Source: Morella rubra (Eukaryota > Streptophyta > Magnoliopsida > Fagales > Myricaceae). From it: a stretch of DNA of 64,000 nucleotides. The first letter of the stretch is position 1, and the number at the start of each line of letters is the position of its first letter. A program made the position numbers and the translations under genes. The DNA lies in the NCBI GenBank assembly GCA_003952965.2, contig RXIC02000090.1, forward strand, positions 62,001 to 126,000, read 5' to 3'. Under the pieces are notes generated by a model. The model saw only the letters and a list, made by a program, of their open reading frames with translations, was not told the DNA's origin and ran no database searches. Below, piece by piece: positions 1 to 11,822 of the stretch.

Positions 1-664
1 AATGGTGTCTTCCAACCTGATTTTGGACTTGATTTACTCATTTCCTTCTCTTGCCGCAAAGGAGTAAAAGCTTCAATTTCGTAACTGATTGTTCAGAAAC
101 CTCAAAAGTCCAGAAGTTTCCCTCCCCACACTAAGACATAAAGGAAAAGCCTTCTAAACAGAGATCAAGAAGTACTCACATATCAACTTCTGATTTTACT
201 ATAGACCTAGAACATAATTATTATGCAGATCAATTAAAATATTAAATTTATATCCAGTTCTAACCATCAATCATTATGCTAGCTTCATCTTCCCTTGTAA
301 CTAGAACAGGACCTCAAAAGTGGTGGATCGGGATTCTTTAAAACTTCAAGTGATGGCAAATGAACAATACCTATGTCATACAATTTCTACAGTATACAAA
401 CTTAGAAATCTTTGCATTACCTTCATCTTGGAACAATATCTGAATAGACAAGAAGAATAACGGATTCCAATCAATACAGAAAGACTGCAACTTTGAGGTG
501 CAAAAAAAAAAAAGAGGTAATCAATAGCCTCTCAAGCTTGTTTCCTTTTAAGCAGTACGCTATTTCATACCAAAAAGTTCATTGCAAAAACAGGTAGGCA
601 TTCAAGTAAATGAGCATATGACTCCAAAATTTATCCCACAATTTACAAGGCAAGCTGAGCTAAC
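1..664 (-). other. Unresolved NRPE1 intron or next-exon region at window edge
   Basis: This stretch follows the donor of the last NRPE1 exon I can place (GT at 664-663, minus strand). The next exon, which in the family begins around a Cys-Cys-Ser-Phe stretch, could not be identified with a correct phase. A short open segment near 405-450 sits between a possible acceptor and a GT donor, but its frame does not fit cleanly, so I do not call it. The sequence is AT-rich and looks intronic. Confidence 0.4.
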
Positions 665-3600
665 CTGACAGACAGAAGGGTCTTTTTAAAAAGATGACCA
701 ACTTTTTTCTTCTTCCGGAATGAATTCACAGTCTCCTGACACTTCTGAAGAACCTCATGCACAGTAGCATTTATCTCTTTCAGCCGCAGCTGTAAACAAA
801 GTTCCAGTTAATCACAAAATGATAATCATCAAGTAGCAAACAACAGCACTTCATCTATAAAATACATCTAGAAAGTTACAATTAAAGGATAAATCTGCCA
901 ACCTCATCTAAGTGAACATGTCCAACCAGGCCTGCTCCAATTTCAGGACTTTCCGCAACATTTTGCTGTTCTTTATACCTGCAAGTAGGAAGCACACTAT
1001 AAGAAGAATGAATATTGCATCCAGCATCTTATTACTTAAAATCATTTTCTAATAACAAAGTGAGAGAGCAGTACAAGCAAAACAAATAAAATTAACAGGA
1101 GTATGGCACATTTTTATGGACAATTTCAGCTTGAACTTTGGCACATTGTTAAACCCGAAAGGAAGAGCATGTAGTATGCTGGTGGAAAAAGGAGCATCGT
1201 ATTCAAAAAACAACGATGCAATAATATACCACAGGATTTGTCATTGACATGACCATGAACTAACACTTAGTCCCTCAAAGTCCTCACTGACATTCTAGCA
1301 GAAGGACAATTAGCAAGCACTGCAGTCAAAACCAAAGAAGTTTATACAAAGCTATACACTATAGAAGTTTTTTATAATATATACTTATCCAGGCGTCTTC
1401 TTTTGACATGACCATTTACCACCAAAACCAAAGTATTAAACCTCATTATTGTCCAGGATGCCAGTGTACAATTTAACCATGAGTGGCTGCATATACCCAA
1501 CAAAACTATATGCATTTGGAAAAACAGAACTCTAGTATATGATATTGGTCCAAATGGTTAAACATAAATAATGTGGTACCTAGTGCTTACAGACAGGCTT
1601 GTAAAGGTTATACATTAAAGCTCAGTGAGGAACTGAGGATTATAATAAGGAGCTTGTCATTCGGCAATGAACATATCGACCTTCAGCAAAACCACGGAGG
1701 ACAAATTTCCAATAAAGACAACCAATTTACCCAGTGGCAAGTCCTGTTACATATTCCAGCATTTCATCTAGGTTCCTCGAGTAAACCATAGGTGTGGACA
1801 TGAAGGAAGGTCAGGAATCGGTTTTGAAAAGGCCATATTGGCATATGGAATTATAAAGATCGAATTGCTTCAGGATTTAAAGATACAGAAAAAAGAAAAC
1901 CTCTCCCCAAAGTCAAAGCTTGACCCAGATAGCAACTCAGAATGGAACATCCATCACAGAACTTTTCTTGGGTTTTCTTTCCTTAAATATATAGTAGGCA
2001 AAAAATCAAAACAAAAGGAACACCGAACTGGTCCCTGATTAGATAATCACAGCGGCTACAGCTAGCTATAATGAACAGAATAGGCCCTCAAGTACATTGG
2101 AGCCGGAAAAAATATTTAAAAAATGAAAAAAAATTGATCAAGAACTTTGATGTGCAAAAGAACAGAGCCAGAAAATAATTATACATGGGCAAAACCAAGG
2201 TCACGTGACTCCAAAATTAATAGCTTATTACTTCACTTGCTTTCTAATGAATGGCTTAAATATTTTACACACAAAAAAGAAGCAACAAGAGTACTGTTTA
2301 AGTGACAAAACATACTCAATCAGGAATGTCTCTGCAGCGTATTTAAGGTTGACTTTCTTCAGTTGATTCTTTACCGAATATGCTGCTTTTTCTTGGCAAT
2401 ACTTTCTCCCACAACCACATTCATTCAAGTATAGTATCACCCGGCGATCAACTACTTCATTCTTAAAATTGACCTTACAAAGCAGGACTTCCTGAAGAAG
2501 ATAACATGAATAAATAAATAAAAACATACAATTAGGATGAATACCAATGCATTTGCTGTGGAAGAAGCATTGAAAGCATGATTCTATCATATCACCAGCC
2601 AAAAACCGTCTACCTTCATCAGCTCCCATGAGGAATTGCTGCTTGGAGTAGAATCAAGAACTGCCTTATATGCAGGATTTGACATAGCAGTTGCAGCTAA
2701 AACACCAACAGGTTCCCCAGCAGGCAACAAACTATGGGGATTACTTCTAGCCTTTACCCCGTACTCAAACTGGATTATTGAGTTGCTGCTAACATTTCTG
2801 ACAGTGCCATCATAACAAATAACAACATCTCGAAGGATGGCCATTAAGTTTTTAAATAAAGTACCAGGTTCAGACAATCCTCTTGATGAGCGAACAATTA
2901 CTTCTCTTGTAGAAATTGAATGAACAATCTCCTCGTATGGATCTAACCCATGAAAAAAAGAGTTCTGAATTAGTCCATATTCTGCAGAAGGGCAATCATC
3001 TCCATCATATGGGTATTTACACCGAAAAAGAGAAGCCACGTCTTCAACTAATGTCTTAGAATAAAATTTTCCCTTATCAGAAAGTTGCAGACCCAGGAAG
3101 CCAATTTGTTGTACTACCTTGTTAATGGCTGAATCACTTTTGGAGCTTAGTAGATCACCCAATGCAGAACACTTGAGAATAAAATTTGTAACAGTCACTT
3201 TCACATCCTTGATATGATTCTCCAGTTGCAACTCCCCCAACTCAGTGAAAGTTGACCTCATGTGATACAGCAAAGGAGAAATACATTGAATACTCTTCTG
3301 AATATTTCTTATGTCCTCCCAGCACATTGCAAAATCCTCCAAACTAACACTGAAACCTTCGGCAAAGATATTTTCCATTAACAAAGGCTGTAGAGAGTTA
3401 AAAAAATTTATAACCTCTTCAGGACCCTTCTCAGCAAAAATAGCTGTTACAAGTTCGTTGACCAAAGACGATATTGCAGCTCTATTGAAGTCAAACTTCA
3501 AGAAGTCACTTTGACTTATCAAGCACCTATCACCAACACAGTCAAAGTTTGCAGGCAAAGCAGTCTGTAACATTTGCAAAGCAGTCCAACAAGGGGCAGC

Positions 3601-6600
3601 AGACTGACCCTTCAATAAAGCAGGCTGTGGCAATGAAGATGAAGCAAACATGGCTAATTGCTCAGCTGCTGCCCTGCGCAAGAAGTATGACTTAAACAAT
3701 GTCTTTATAGACAGCAGTGAGTCCTTGGCCAGTTGCAAGATGAGGTCACCGTTGTGAGAGCTCCGCAACTGTTTTTCCACGGAGAAAAGTTCCAAAACTT
3801 CTGCTTTTGCAGCAAGAGACTGAGGATAAAATAGGTGCACACAATCACCATCGAAATCAGCATCCAAGGGCCCACAAATAAGCGGGTTTATTTTCACTGT
3901 ATGGTCATCATGAACGTATACAGCAAGTGCTTGCAAGGAATGCTTGTGGGTAGTTGGTGGCCTGTTAATGAAAACCATATCACCATCCATTATACGTCTG
4001 TGCACCACTTGCCCAGGTCTCAGAAATGTATGCCCCTTTGAACCCTCCCTCAGCGAATATGCTGAAGAACCATCTCTATAGGTTAGGCACAACTTCTTAT
4101 CCACCAGCTTTTGTAGATACTCCATGTTGTGAATATTAACTCTCTCCTCGAAGGTTATCCTCTGTGCAATCTCAAAGGGGATTCCAATCTCATCAACCCT
4201 TTTATATGCATCCCCAGTGATCACACTGCGGGACGAGAAACCTGAACCCTTTCTGATGAATAACGTTCTAATTTTCTCAAGCCATGCTTTTGTTGAAGAA
4301 TTGTTGGACTCTTTGCTAACTCCAAATCGTGAATCTATGTCACGGGATGCTTTGGCAGTACCCCTAACCTGCAGATACAGATTTACCGCTGATTGCAGCT
4401 CATTTGCTTCAACTTCTTGAGCTTCAAAATTTGGTGCACCAGATCTTGAACTCTTGATGATCTCCACTAGCCTGAGAACTTTCTTCAGCATTGAAAAAGA
4501 AGGATCCTGGAATAAAACATGAAGCACAGTAGACATAAGAACGAGAAACATAAATTAAACCAAAGAGGTCCACGTTTAAGATTTGCCCGTAATTGGCTTA
4601 CCAATGACATGACATTAACACCATCAGAAATTTCTGGCCCAGACAAACAGTTTGGAGGAACAGGCAAGTATTGCAAGATATATCCATCCTGAGCGAAGTA
4701 TCCTTTTCCAGAAAGCTTTTTCCTAGTCTCCTCTGGTATTCTTTTAAGCATTTCCATCACCTGCAAAGTATTGTAAAGCCAACATAATACAGAGACAAAC
4801 AATTTCAGCAAGTTGAAGAGAAAACATGTCACTGGTGACAAAAAACAGCAGAATTACTCAGCAGTTTCTGAGATCTATGACTTACATGACACGACTTATG
4901 TTTTGAGACCTGAAATCTCTACAAAGAAAACATTTGACTCATTCACTGATGATTGAGGATTCTATTTCTTTGGTCAGGATACTTTAAAATATACCCTAAA
5001 GTCCATACAAAGCAGCTATCAAGAGAATTGTTTGAGCAAATTATGCGATTCCACTTCCCAACCACAAAAACTGACATAATCATTAGCCAGCCAATGGCCA
5101 AAAGATGCCATAAATTTAAGTCATACTACCAACCAAAGAAAAAACAACTGGCATATCACCAAATTAGCATGATAAAAAGATTATTTCCTACACATACATG
5201 CCAAAATCACAAACAATGATAGTGGCAAGCATGAAACCGAGTATGGCATAAATTATAGTCTATGATAATAAGGTGATTATTCACCAATTACTATGATTTT
5301 AAAAGAAACTAAATAGCTAGATAAAGAGAGGTATGCATACATCTGATTCAAAACCAAAATGCTACAACTACACGAGATATACTACCATAAGACAATCATT
5401 TCACTAAACCATAGAGATTAGAACATGTTTACCTATAGATATGTGCGTAGGATTGTGTCTATGTGCTCGTCAAAAACCATACCCAATACTACTAGAATGT
5501 GGAAAGAAGAGAAAGGCAACAAGCTCAAGCTAGAACAGAAATAACAAAACGACAGCAGATAAGAAGATATTTACACATAAAGGTTTGAGCCTACAAATCA
5601 ATGAGCAACAGAAACAAAACCTTCGAAAGATGTCATGGTAGCAAAGATCAAACTCAAGACGAGAGTAGGAAGCAAACCTCACAAGGAAGTAAAGTCCGGT
5701 GAAAGTCATCACCATAGCGAAATCCATATTTTTCCAAGAAGTTCCAGAAACCATCACGGAGCCTTGATCTCTGCGGCACCTTCAGTTCCAAGTAAAAAGC
5801 ACCATCTGTGGTTTTGACCTCTCGAATGGAAACTTGTGAAGCATCCTAAATCAAGAAAAACAAAGGAAACAAAAACTAAGGAAAGCCTATAAGATGTGTA
5901 GATTGAGATGCAAAGAAACAATAAAGCCAGAAAATGTTCCAGCATACAAAACAGCAGATCCAATGAGACCAAATTTTAACATAGTTAAGGACAAAAACCT
6001 GGTCCACGGAAAAAGGTTGTTACAAGATTAGCAGAGAGTTCAAAGTTTAAGAGGTTGCAGACAGAACAAGGAACAAAACCTAATCCCTTTGCTTAGTTGC
6101 AGCATTGAAGGAGTGCACCTAATGATTGTCTCTTCCAAGATATGATCTCTCTTGTTGAGCTCTCTTGTACAATTCCCATGCACTTGGTTGAAGCCCCTCA
6201 GTTTTTGCATCTCCTCAATTAAAATTCCTTTTGCACATAAAAACCATAAAGACAAGCCAGCAGAATTTTGGTACATTGAGGCTTAATTAAATATCACCAA
6301 ATTGGGATGCCTTCCCATGGGCATGAGATTGTCCTTTTCTTCTCTCTTCTCCTGCTCTCATTATTCTATCTCACACGTCAAAACCATAATTACCTCGATT
6401 AACGTCGGAAGATGCTCTGCTCCAAAGAAATCAGCTAAAAGAGGACACTAGCCTCACCACCGGACCACAATGCCGAATCCTTTACCCAATCAGTGACAAA
6501 CTCTTTGATTTTCGTAATGCTTGTATAATTTCGTTAATCATCTAGAAGATGTAACTAGCTGCTAAAATGCTAAACAAATTCTTTTTTCATTTAAATAAAA

Positions 6601-8579
6601 TAAGCATTTTACTTCCAAGAAAGAAAAATAAAACGTTTTGCCAGTAGCTTAGTTGTCTACCAGGATCAATGGTCAGTATCATAGGATAATACATTGAGGA
6701 GTTTTCTGGTATCTAAGTTGGTCACAAGGCTCGAAGGTAACCCCACCATCACACACAGAGAGTGAAAGGAAACCACTGAAACGATGCTTCAAAATACGAA
6801 CCCAGAAGTTACGGAAAGCTCAAAAAGTAACTAACTCCACATTTTCAGAGAACCCAACTGCTAGTGGCAGCATATATGAGCACACTCCTCTAAATTAAAA
6901 GCCATTAACTTGCAGATTTGTCCAAGCATTCGGACTCTGTAACACATACCATATATGTGATTGAAGGTAAATCACACAAACTTTTTATTTGTAATTTCTT
7001 TTCCATAAGAATGTATGTCATAGGAACTTACATGTCGAAATCAAAAATCAGATCCTAAAATGTATAGTGAATCTTTTTTTTTTTTTATAAGTAAAATGTA
7101 TAGTGAATCTATACGTGCTATGATCAGATCTTCCTAAAAAACGCATGTAATTGTACTCATACAGTACTTACTTTTCTTTTCGATTTAGAGAGAGAGAAGG
7201 AAAGCAAACAGGCTAAGAAATGATATCATGGTCATGACACAAAAAAAAAGAGAGCATATTAATCCAAACAAATACATGAGAATATCGTGAACATCCAGTA
7301 AGAAGGAAAATGTAGTTTGATCATTTGATGCTCACCTCACAGCATGAAGATAGCAATCTTTCTGCCAGACCAGCATTCTTGAGCGGAAACTGAATGGTAG
7401 TAAGATCAAGCATATAAAGAAACAGCTCAGAAATTATAAAATTACAAACACAGCACACCCAACTGGTTTACAAAAAAACAAATAATTGGAAAGGAAACCG
7501 CCATTCTAATAGACCACTAATTAGATCCCTTATTCTTGGCAAAAAGCTAATAAACAGAAAGTCATGGATTCCAAACCAGTGGAGTTTTGAGAAATATCAG
7601 AAATTGAACACGCCGTATCAAGGTCAGGCTACCTGTATAATGTTTTGACAAGACTAGGCACAAAACTTGTGTTTTGCAACCTAACTGGAAAGAGATCAAG
7701 CGGAAAAAAATGAAGAGGACATTGGACAAAATGACGAAACAGAAACAATGATGTAGGTACTCATCAAAAAGATGACATTATTATCACAAAAAGGAGAGAA
7801 TCGGATTATACCTTGTTCTTTTTCATTTTTAAGCACCGCAAGCATAAGAGGCTCAGCATCCTCTTCAGCTCACTAACGTGGCTGGGATGGTATATCGGTA
7901 TAGGCAATTCGATATATCCAAAATGCCCTGAAGGGGCAAAATGAACTAAAAGTTACTTTTCATAACATATACAAATGAATGATTTCCAGCATGTCCAATG
8001 CTATAATACGTAACAATATTCTGTCATAGTTATAAAGATAACAAGGTGATATGAACACTTACACACCTTCACATTTCCCTGGGTCAGCAGTGCCACAAGA
8101 TTCACATTTACCAAATTCAAGGGGCAGGCCAAGGAATGGATTTGCAAGTTGACTTGCATGGCTAATAGAACAGCCACTGATGGATGCTGTACTCTGGAAA
8201 AAAAAAATTGCAAAAAATAAATAAAGAATTTGGATAGTGAAAAACCCGTAATTCCTACCATTATCATGAGAGTGGCTCATTAATTGGTTTTTAGCAGTTT
8301 TGCAGTGTTTAAGTAGTTAATTACTATCAATCAAGCAAAATTACTCAGCAATGTTGTCCAGGGATTTTTGCAACAAATAATCTAAGTCTCTCCAAAAACT
8401 TTTCGAGTGGTTTTTTTCATGGAATGCCATGAGAATGTCTCATATAAAGCATAGCAACGTTAACAAATGGTTAAATAAGAAAAGTCAGTTCTACTTACAA
8501 TTTCGTCATAAGTTGCCAAGCCAAATCTGATCCCAATAATTTCCCCATCCAAAATAGTTGAGGACGCATTTTCCTCCAT
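665..8579 (-). CDS. NRPE1: DNA-directed RNA polymerase V largest subunit, 5' half (NRPE1)
   Basis: Largest catalytic subunit of plant RNA polymerase V, which makes the non-coding scaffold transcripts used in RNA-directed DNA methylation in the nucleus. Ten exons read on the minus strand: 8499-8579, 8067-8193, 7812-7927, 7336-7389, 5678-5845, 4602-4760, 2614-4506, 2316-2491, 903-978, 665-789. All junctions are GT/AG and keep frame, giving 991 codons plus 2 nt. The start MEENASSTILDGEI is the usual family N-terminus. The clamp zinc-binding cysteines (KCESCG...KCEGHFGY) are in exons 2-3. The metal-A motif DFDGD lies at 3844-3858 (about residue 452). The downstream VGVLAATAMSNPAYKAVL region and the CGCGRKYCQE segment read like NRPE1 rather than the Pol IV subunit NRPD1 (from memory of Arabidopsis). 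The Arabidopsis protein is about 1,980 aa, so the C-terminal half, with the WG/GW Argonaute hook and DeCL domain, lies beyond base 1. No frameshift or stop seen. Confidence 0.95.
7057..7110. mobile_element. Minimal retro-insertion flanked by an 18-bp target duplication (NRPE1 intron 4)
   Basis: Two exact copies of an 18-bp sequence (7057-7074 and 7093-7110) flank an 18-nt insert made of twelve T followed by ATAAGT. Poly-T followed by (G)ATAAGTA is also what is seen at the reverse-oriented LINE end near 59,066. The insert is therefore best read as an extremely 5'-truncated LINE or SINE integration on the minus strand. It lies in intron 4 and should not affect the protein. Confidence 0.6.
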
Positions 8580-9185
8580 ATTTACAGAAACCTTAAAAAA
8601 GCACTGCAAAGCAAAAATTAATTAACTGCCAACGAGTACGACACCATAAATGACTCGACAGTGTGAAAAGGTCTTGAAAAAAAACTGTCTCTCTATTTAA
8701 ACCTTTTAGTTTATAGGCAAAAACGTAACATGCATGGAAGGAAGAGCAAAATGAACAAACTTTTGGCGCTTTCGCAACGTGAAGTGGTAATTTTGGATCC
8801 AACAACCTTAAGCAGGCCCCAAAAGAAAAAAGACACAGAGTAAGAAATTGGCGCGACTGTCTACAGACAGAAACAAGCTCAAAACTATGCTTGGCACCCG
8901 AGAAAACTAAAGAAGAAGGGGAAAAGAAACATAAACCTTCCAATCGCCAAGGGCTAACACGCCCAAAACAAACACAGTTGACCAGACCTCCACTTTTTCT
9001 GATTTTTTTCTTTCTTCGTTTAAGATAACAACCAACCCATGCCCCGGTTCTCCTAATCAGTCATCTCACTACTCAACAAAAAAACACTTAAGGCAGAAGT
9101 AACACAAATACTCACCACAGATTTCCACTGCTGTTCTTCAAATTCGTGGACTCTAACCCCAAAACCTAGCTTCAGCCTCTAATGC
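8580..9185 (-). promoter_or_regulatory. NRPE1 5' leader with 5'-UTR intron
   Basis: Upstream of the NRPE1 ATG (8579) there is an acceptor TTTGCAG ending at 8604 and a strong donor GTGAGT whose GT is at 9115-9114. This implies a roughly 510-bp intron in the 5' UTR (8604-9115), with leader exons at 8580-8603 and from 9116 upward. No in-frame ATG joins the spliced leader to the coding start. A short CT run lies near 9368-9380, upstream of the leader. The transcription start itself is not visible. Confidence 0.6.
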
Positions 9186-9955
9186 AAAAAAAAAAGAGAG
9201 AGTGAAACCGCGAGAGGACACTGAGAGCGAGAGTGAAGAAAATGCCTCCGTTGTCGCGAGGACTGAGGAGCACAGTGGCAGGGTCATACGCCGAATAAAA
9301 GCAATGCGAAAAGTGGGTCGTACCAACAAAATGGGAGCGTTGAGCGTTCTTTTGATTTTGTGCTTTTCCCTCTCTCTCTCTCAAAAACAAAAAAAAAAAA
9401 ATGCCGGCTTTGTCTTTGATTTTTGTGCTCTCAGATATGAATTAAGCTTGGCCCTGCCCTGCAATTAATACACTGGCTGATCAATACATAACGTATACAG
9501 AACCAGATAGAGTATTGCAATTTGACGAAATTATTTCAGGGTTTAAACAATTTGTCACTCTAGCTTAAATTTGTTGGATTTTGGGGTTTTTGCGGACTTG
9601 GCATTTCTCTTAATTATATATCAAAAAATTGTTTGGAAATCATAAAAGCAGAATCCGAAATAGAAGATAATTCAATAATAAATTTAGTACTGTAGTTGAA
9701 AGCTTTATAACGTTTAAAATTTTTGCCGAGTTGTGTCTCATGCATCTCTCGTTTCCTCATCAAAAACAGTGCCTCCCATTTTCGCAACTTATTCTATGTT
9801 AAATCTAATTTTTTGGCCCTAAGTTTTACACCATTTTAAAATATAAGTTATTGAAATTAAAAAAAAAAATTGGTCCCTAAATATAAACATTTTAAAAAAA
9901 AATATTATGTAACCCTATCCTCCAATCGCTAATGACAAAACCGCCACCTCAACAA
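9186..9955. other. NRPE1 promoter and intergenic DNA
   Basis: Between the NRPE1 leader and the first NPF duplication unit. AT-rich with A and T runs; I see no open frame with gene-like composition, RNA gene or recognisable transposon. The short open frames on both strands here overlap the NRPE1 leader and look like chance. Confidence 0.5.
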
Positions 9956-10834
9956 ATTGTCTCGTCAGTATTCCAAAAGACACAATCACATATTAACTTA
10001 TATACTACATGGGCCTCATGAAAATGACACCCAACCCTCCTCACTTACTCCGTCCCAAAAAATTATACAAAAGAGTTGCTAAAAAATATTAATAATTTAG
10101 AGCCCCAAAAGATTTGTTTTTTCCTGAATAAAGGAACAACCTCTTGATATGTACCCATCTCATATGTGATGAAAGAAAGTACGTTACTAATGTGACACAC
10201 TCTGCAAGTAATAAATTTTCCTAATTGGTTACTCCTAAAGAAATACATATTGGTATATAAGTATGCAAATTTATTTTTCCACTTAACCTTTCATAAATAG
10301 CTCTGTTGCACCAGAAATGAGTGAGAATGGTCTTGAAGATTATTCCAAGGAGCTCACCAAACTGAAACCATCCAAAACGTGGACTGCTTGTTGGGCTTTG
10401 GATTCTTGGGCCTGATAACAGAGCACTATTTGGGCTTAATCTCCTTATCGTACTTTGATGTGGATCATTTGGGCCGACTAATTATACTCCAATGGAGGTT
10501 AGGGTGTCGAGGTTGGTGTAGACAATGAGGAAGCTAGAGGAGAGGGATCAAGAAAAAGGGCGACTGGCGGAGATGAATCTAACTCCAAATGGAAAGTCTG
10601 GAGTCCCAAAAACTCCACTGGAGTTGTAGCCAACTTGGTCAGCTTTAATTCAACAGCAATAGATATTCTTGTGGCCACACAGCACAAAGACTTCTTTACC
10701 GCGCACCACATACATACCAGCCTTGATTATTAATTTCCCTAAACCACCACCCATGATCAGCATTGCATATTTGCACCTAGCCACTTGCAAATTGCACTAT
10801 ATATGTTTTTTTTTTTTTTTTGATAATGAGGATA

Positions 10835-11210
10835 AGCGAGTGTTTGTTTTATAAAAAATTGTAAATTTTATAGGATTTTTTATAGAATTGTGAATATTTA
10901 TGTAGATTGAAGTTTTATAAATTTTGTGTAAAATTTGTAAAAATTTTAAAGATATTTAATTTTTATTAGAGTTTGTAAAAAGATGTAAAGAGAGATGATT
11001 TGATGTAATTGTTCAAAAAAAAATATTGGAGTTAAGTGAAAAGTTATAAAGAGAGAAAATTTGTTATATATTTTTTTAAAAAAAAAGATATTAAAATTGT
11101 ATGAAAAGTTGTTGAAGATTGTATAAAAGGTATTGATATTTGAATAGAAATTTTTGAGATTTTAAATATTTATTTAATAAAATTTTGTTAATATATTGTA
11201 TTTTAAAATA
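10835..11210. mobile_element. AT-rich MITE-like repeat
   Basis: AT-rich block starting GTGTTTGTTTTATAAAAAAT and containing GAGAGATGATTTGATGTAAT. Much of it recurs at about 21,119-21,480 in intron 4 of the second NPF copy, a different position relative to the gene, so it is dispersed rather than part of the segmental duplication. Ends and target duplication are not resolved. Confidence 0.5.
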
Positions 11211-11625
11211 CTTTTGCTCACGCCTTGGCTCGTCCCCCTGTCTCATTCTCAAAGGGAATCGAACTGAAACGTGTCCCTTTCTCACTCAACTATTTTTCAC
11301 CCTAACCACTCATGGCAACCAGCGGTGGATAAATTGCACTATATTCCGTTCAAGGAAAAAGTAAAACAAAAGAAGATGGGAAAGTTAAGATGAGAAAAGA
11401 AGGAAAATATCAGGGCGCTTGAGAACCAGACATGCACGCCAAAGGCCCAAAGTAATATGAAAACCTTTTTCTTTTATATTCTCTCTCATCTGTTCCTCCA
11501 TTAATATCGTCCGAAACCAGTTAAGTAAATAAAAGCATCAAGTCAATGCGGATTGTAAATACGTATTTGTCATTTTGCATAGGAAACTCTTCAACCGCTT
11601 CCATCAATTCAAGACTCTGCAGGTA

Positions 11626-11666
11626 AGATATTTATTACTTTTTTTTTTATCAGATATTTGTTACTT
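11626..11666. mobile_element. Second possible micro-insertion (poly-T with flanking 15-bp repeat)
   Basis: AGATATTTATTACTT (11626-11640) and AGATATTTGTTACTT (11652-11666) flank an 11-nt insert of T-run plus ATC. The matching region upstream of the second NPF copy (near 17,900) has no such duplication, consistent with an insertion after the gene duplicated. A local slippage duplication is an alternative. Confidence 0.35.
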
Positions 11667-11822
11667 TAAATGAGCGAGGTTCTCGCCATATTTTTACTGC
11701 ATAGCCTGGTAGGCCAAATAAATATCAAGAAGAAAGTGAGCATTTATCCCTTCACATAAAACAACTCAAAACTGCACCATCCAGCTGTGTTTTCCAATTC
11801 CGGACTTGCAGCGTAGGTAGTC

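Noticed and set aside
405-450. Possible next NRPE1 exon
   Set aside because: An acceptor-like and a donor-like site exist, but the reading phase after exon 665-789 gives a sequence unlike the family.
2587-2629. Extension of the long NRPE1 exon past 2614 and a start at the first Met of that frame
   Set aside because: The family sequence continues from WELMK directly into EVLLCKV at 2491, with a proper GT donor at 2613; the extra residues are intron.
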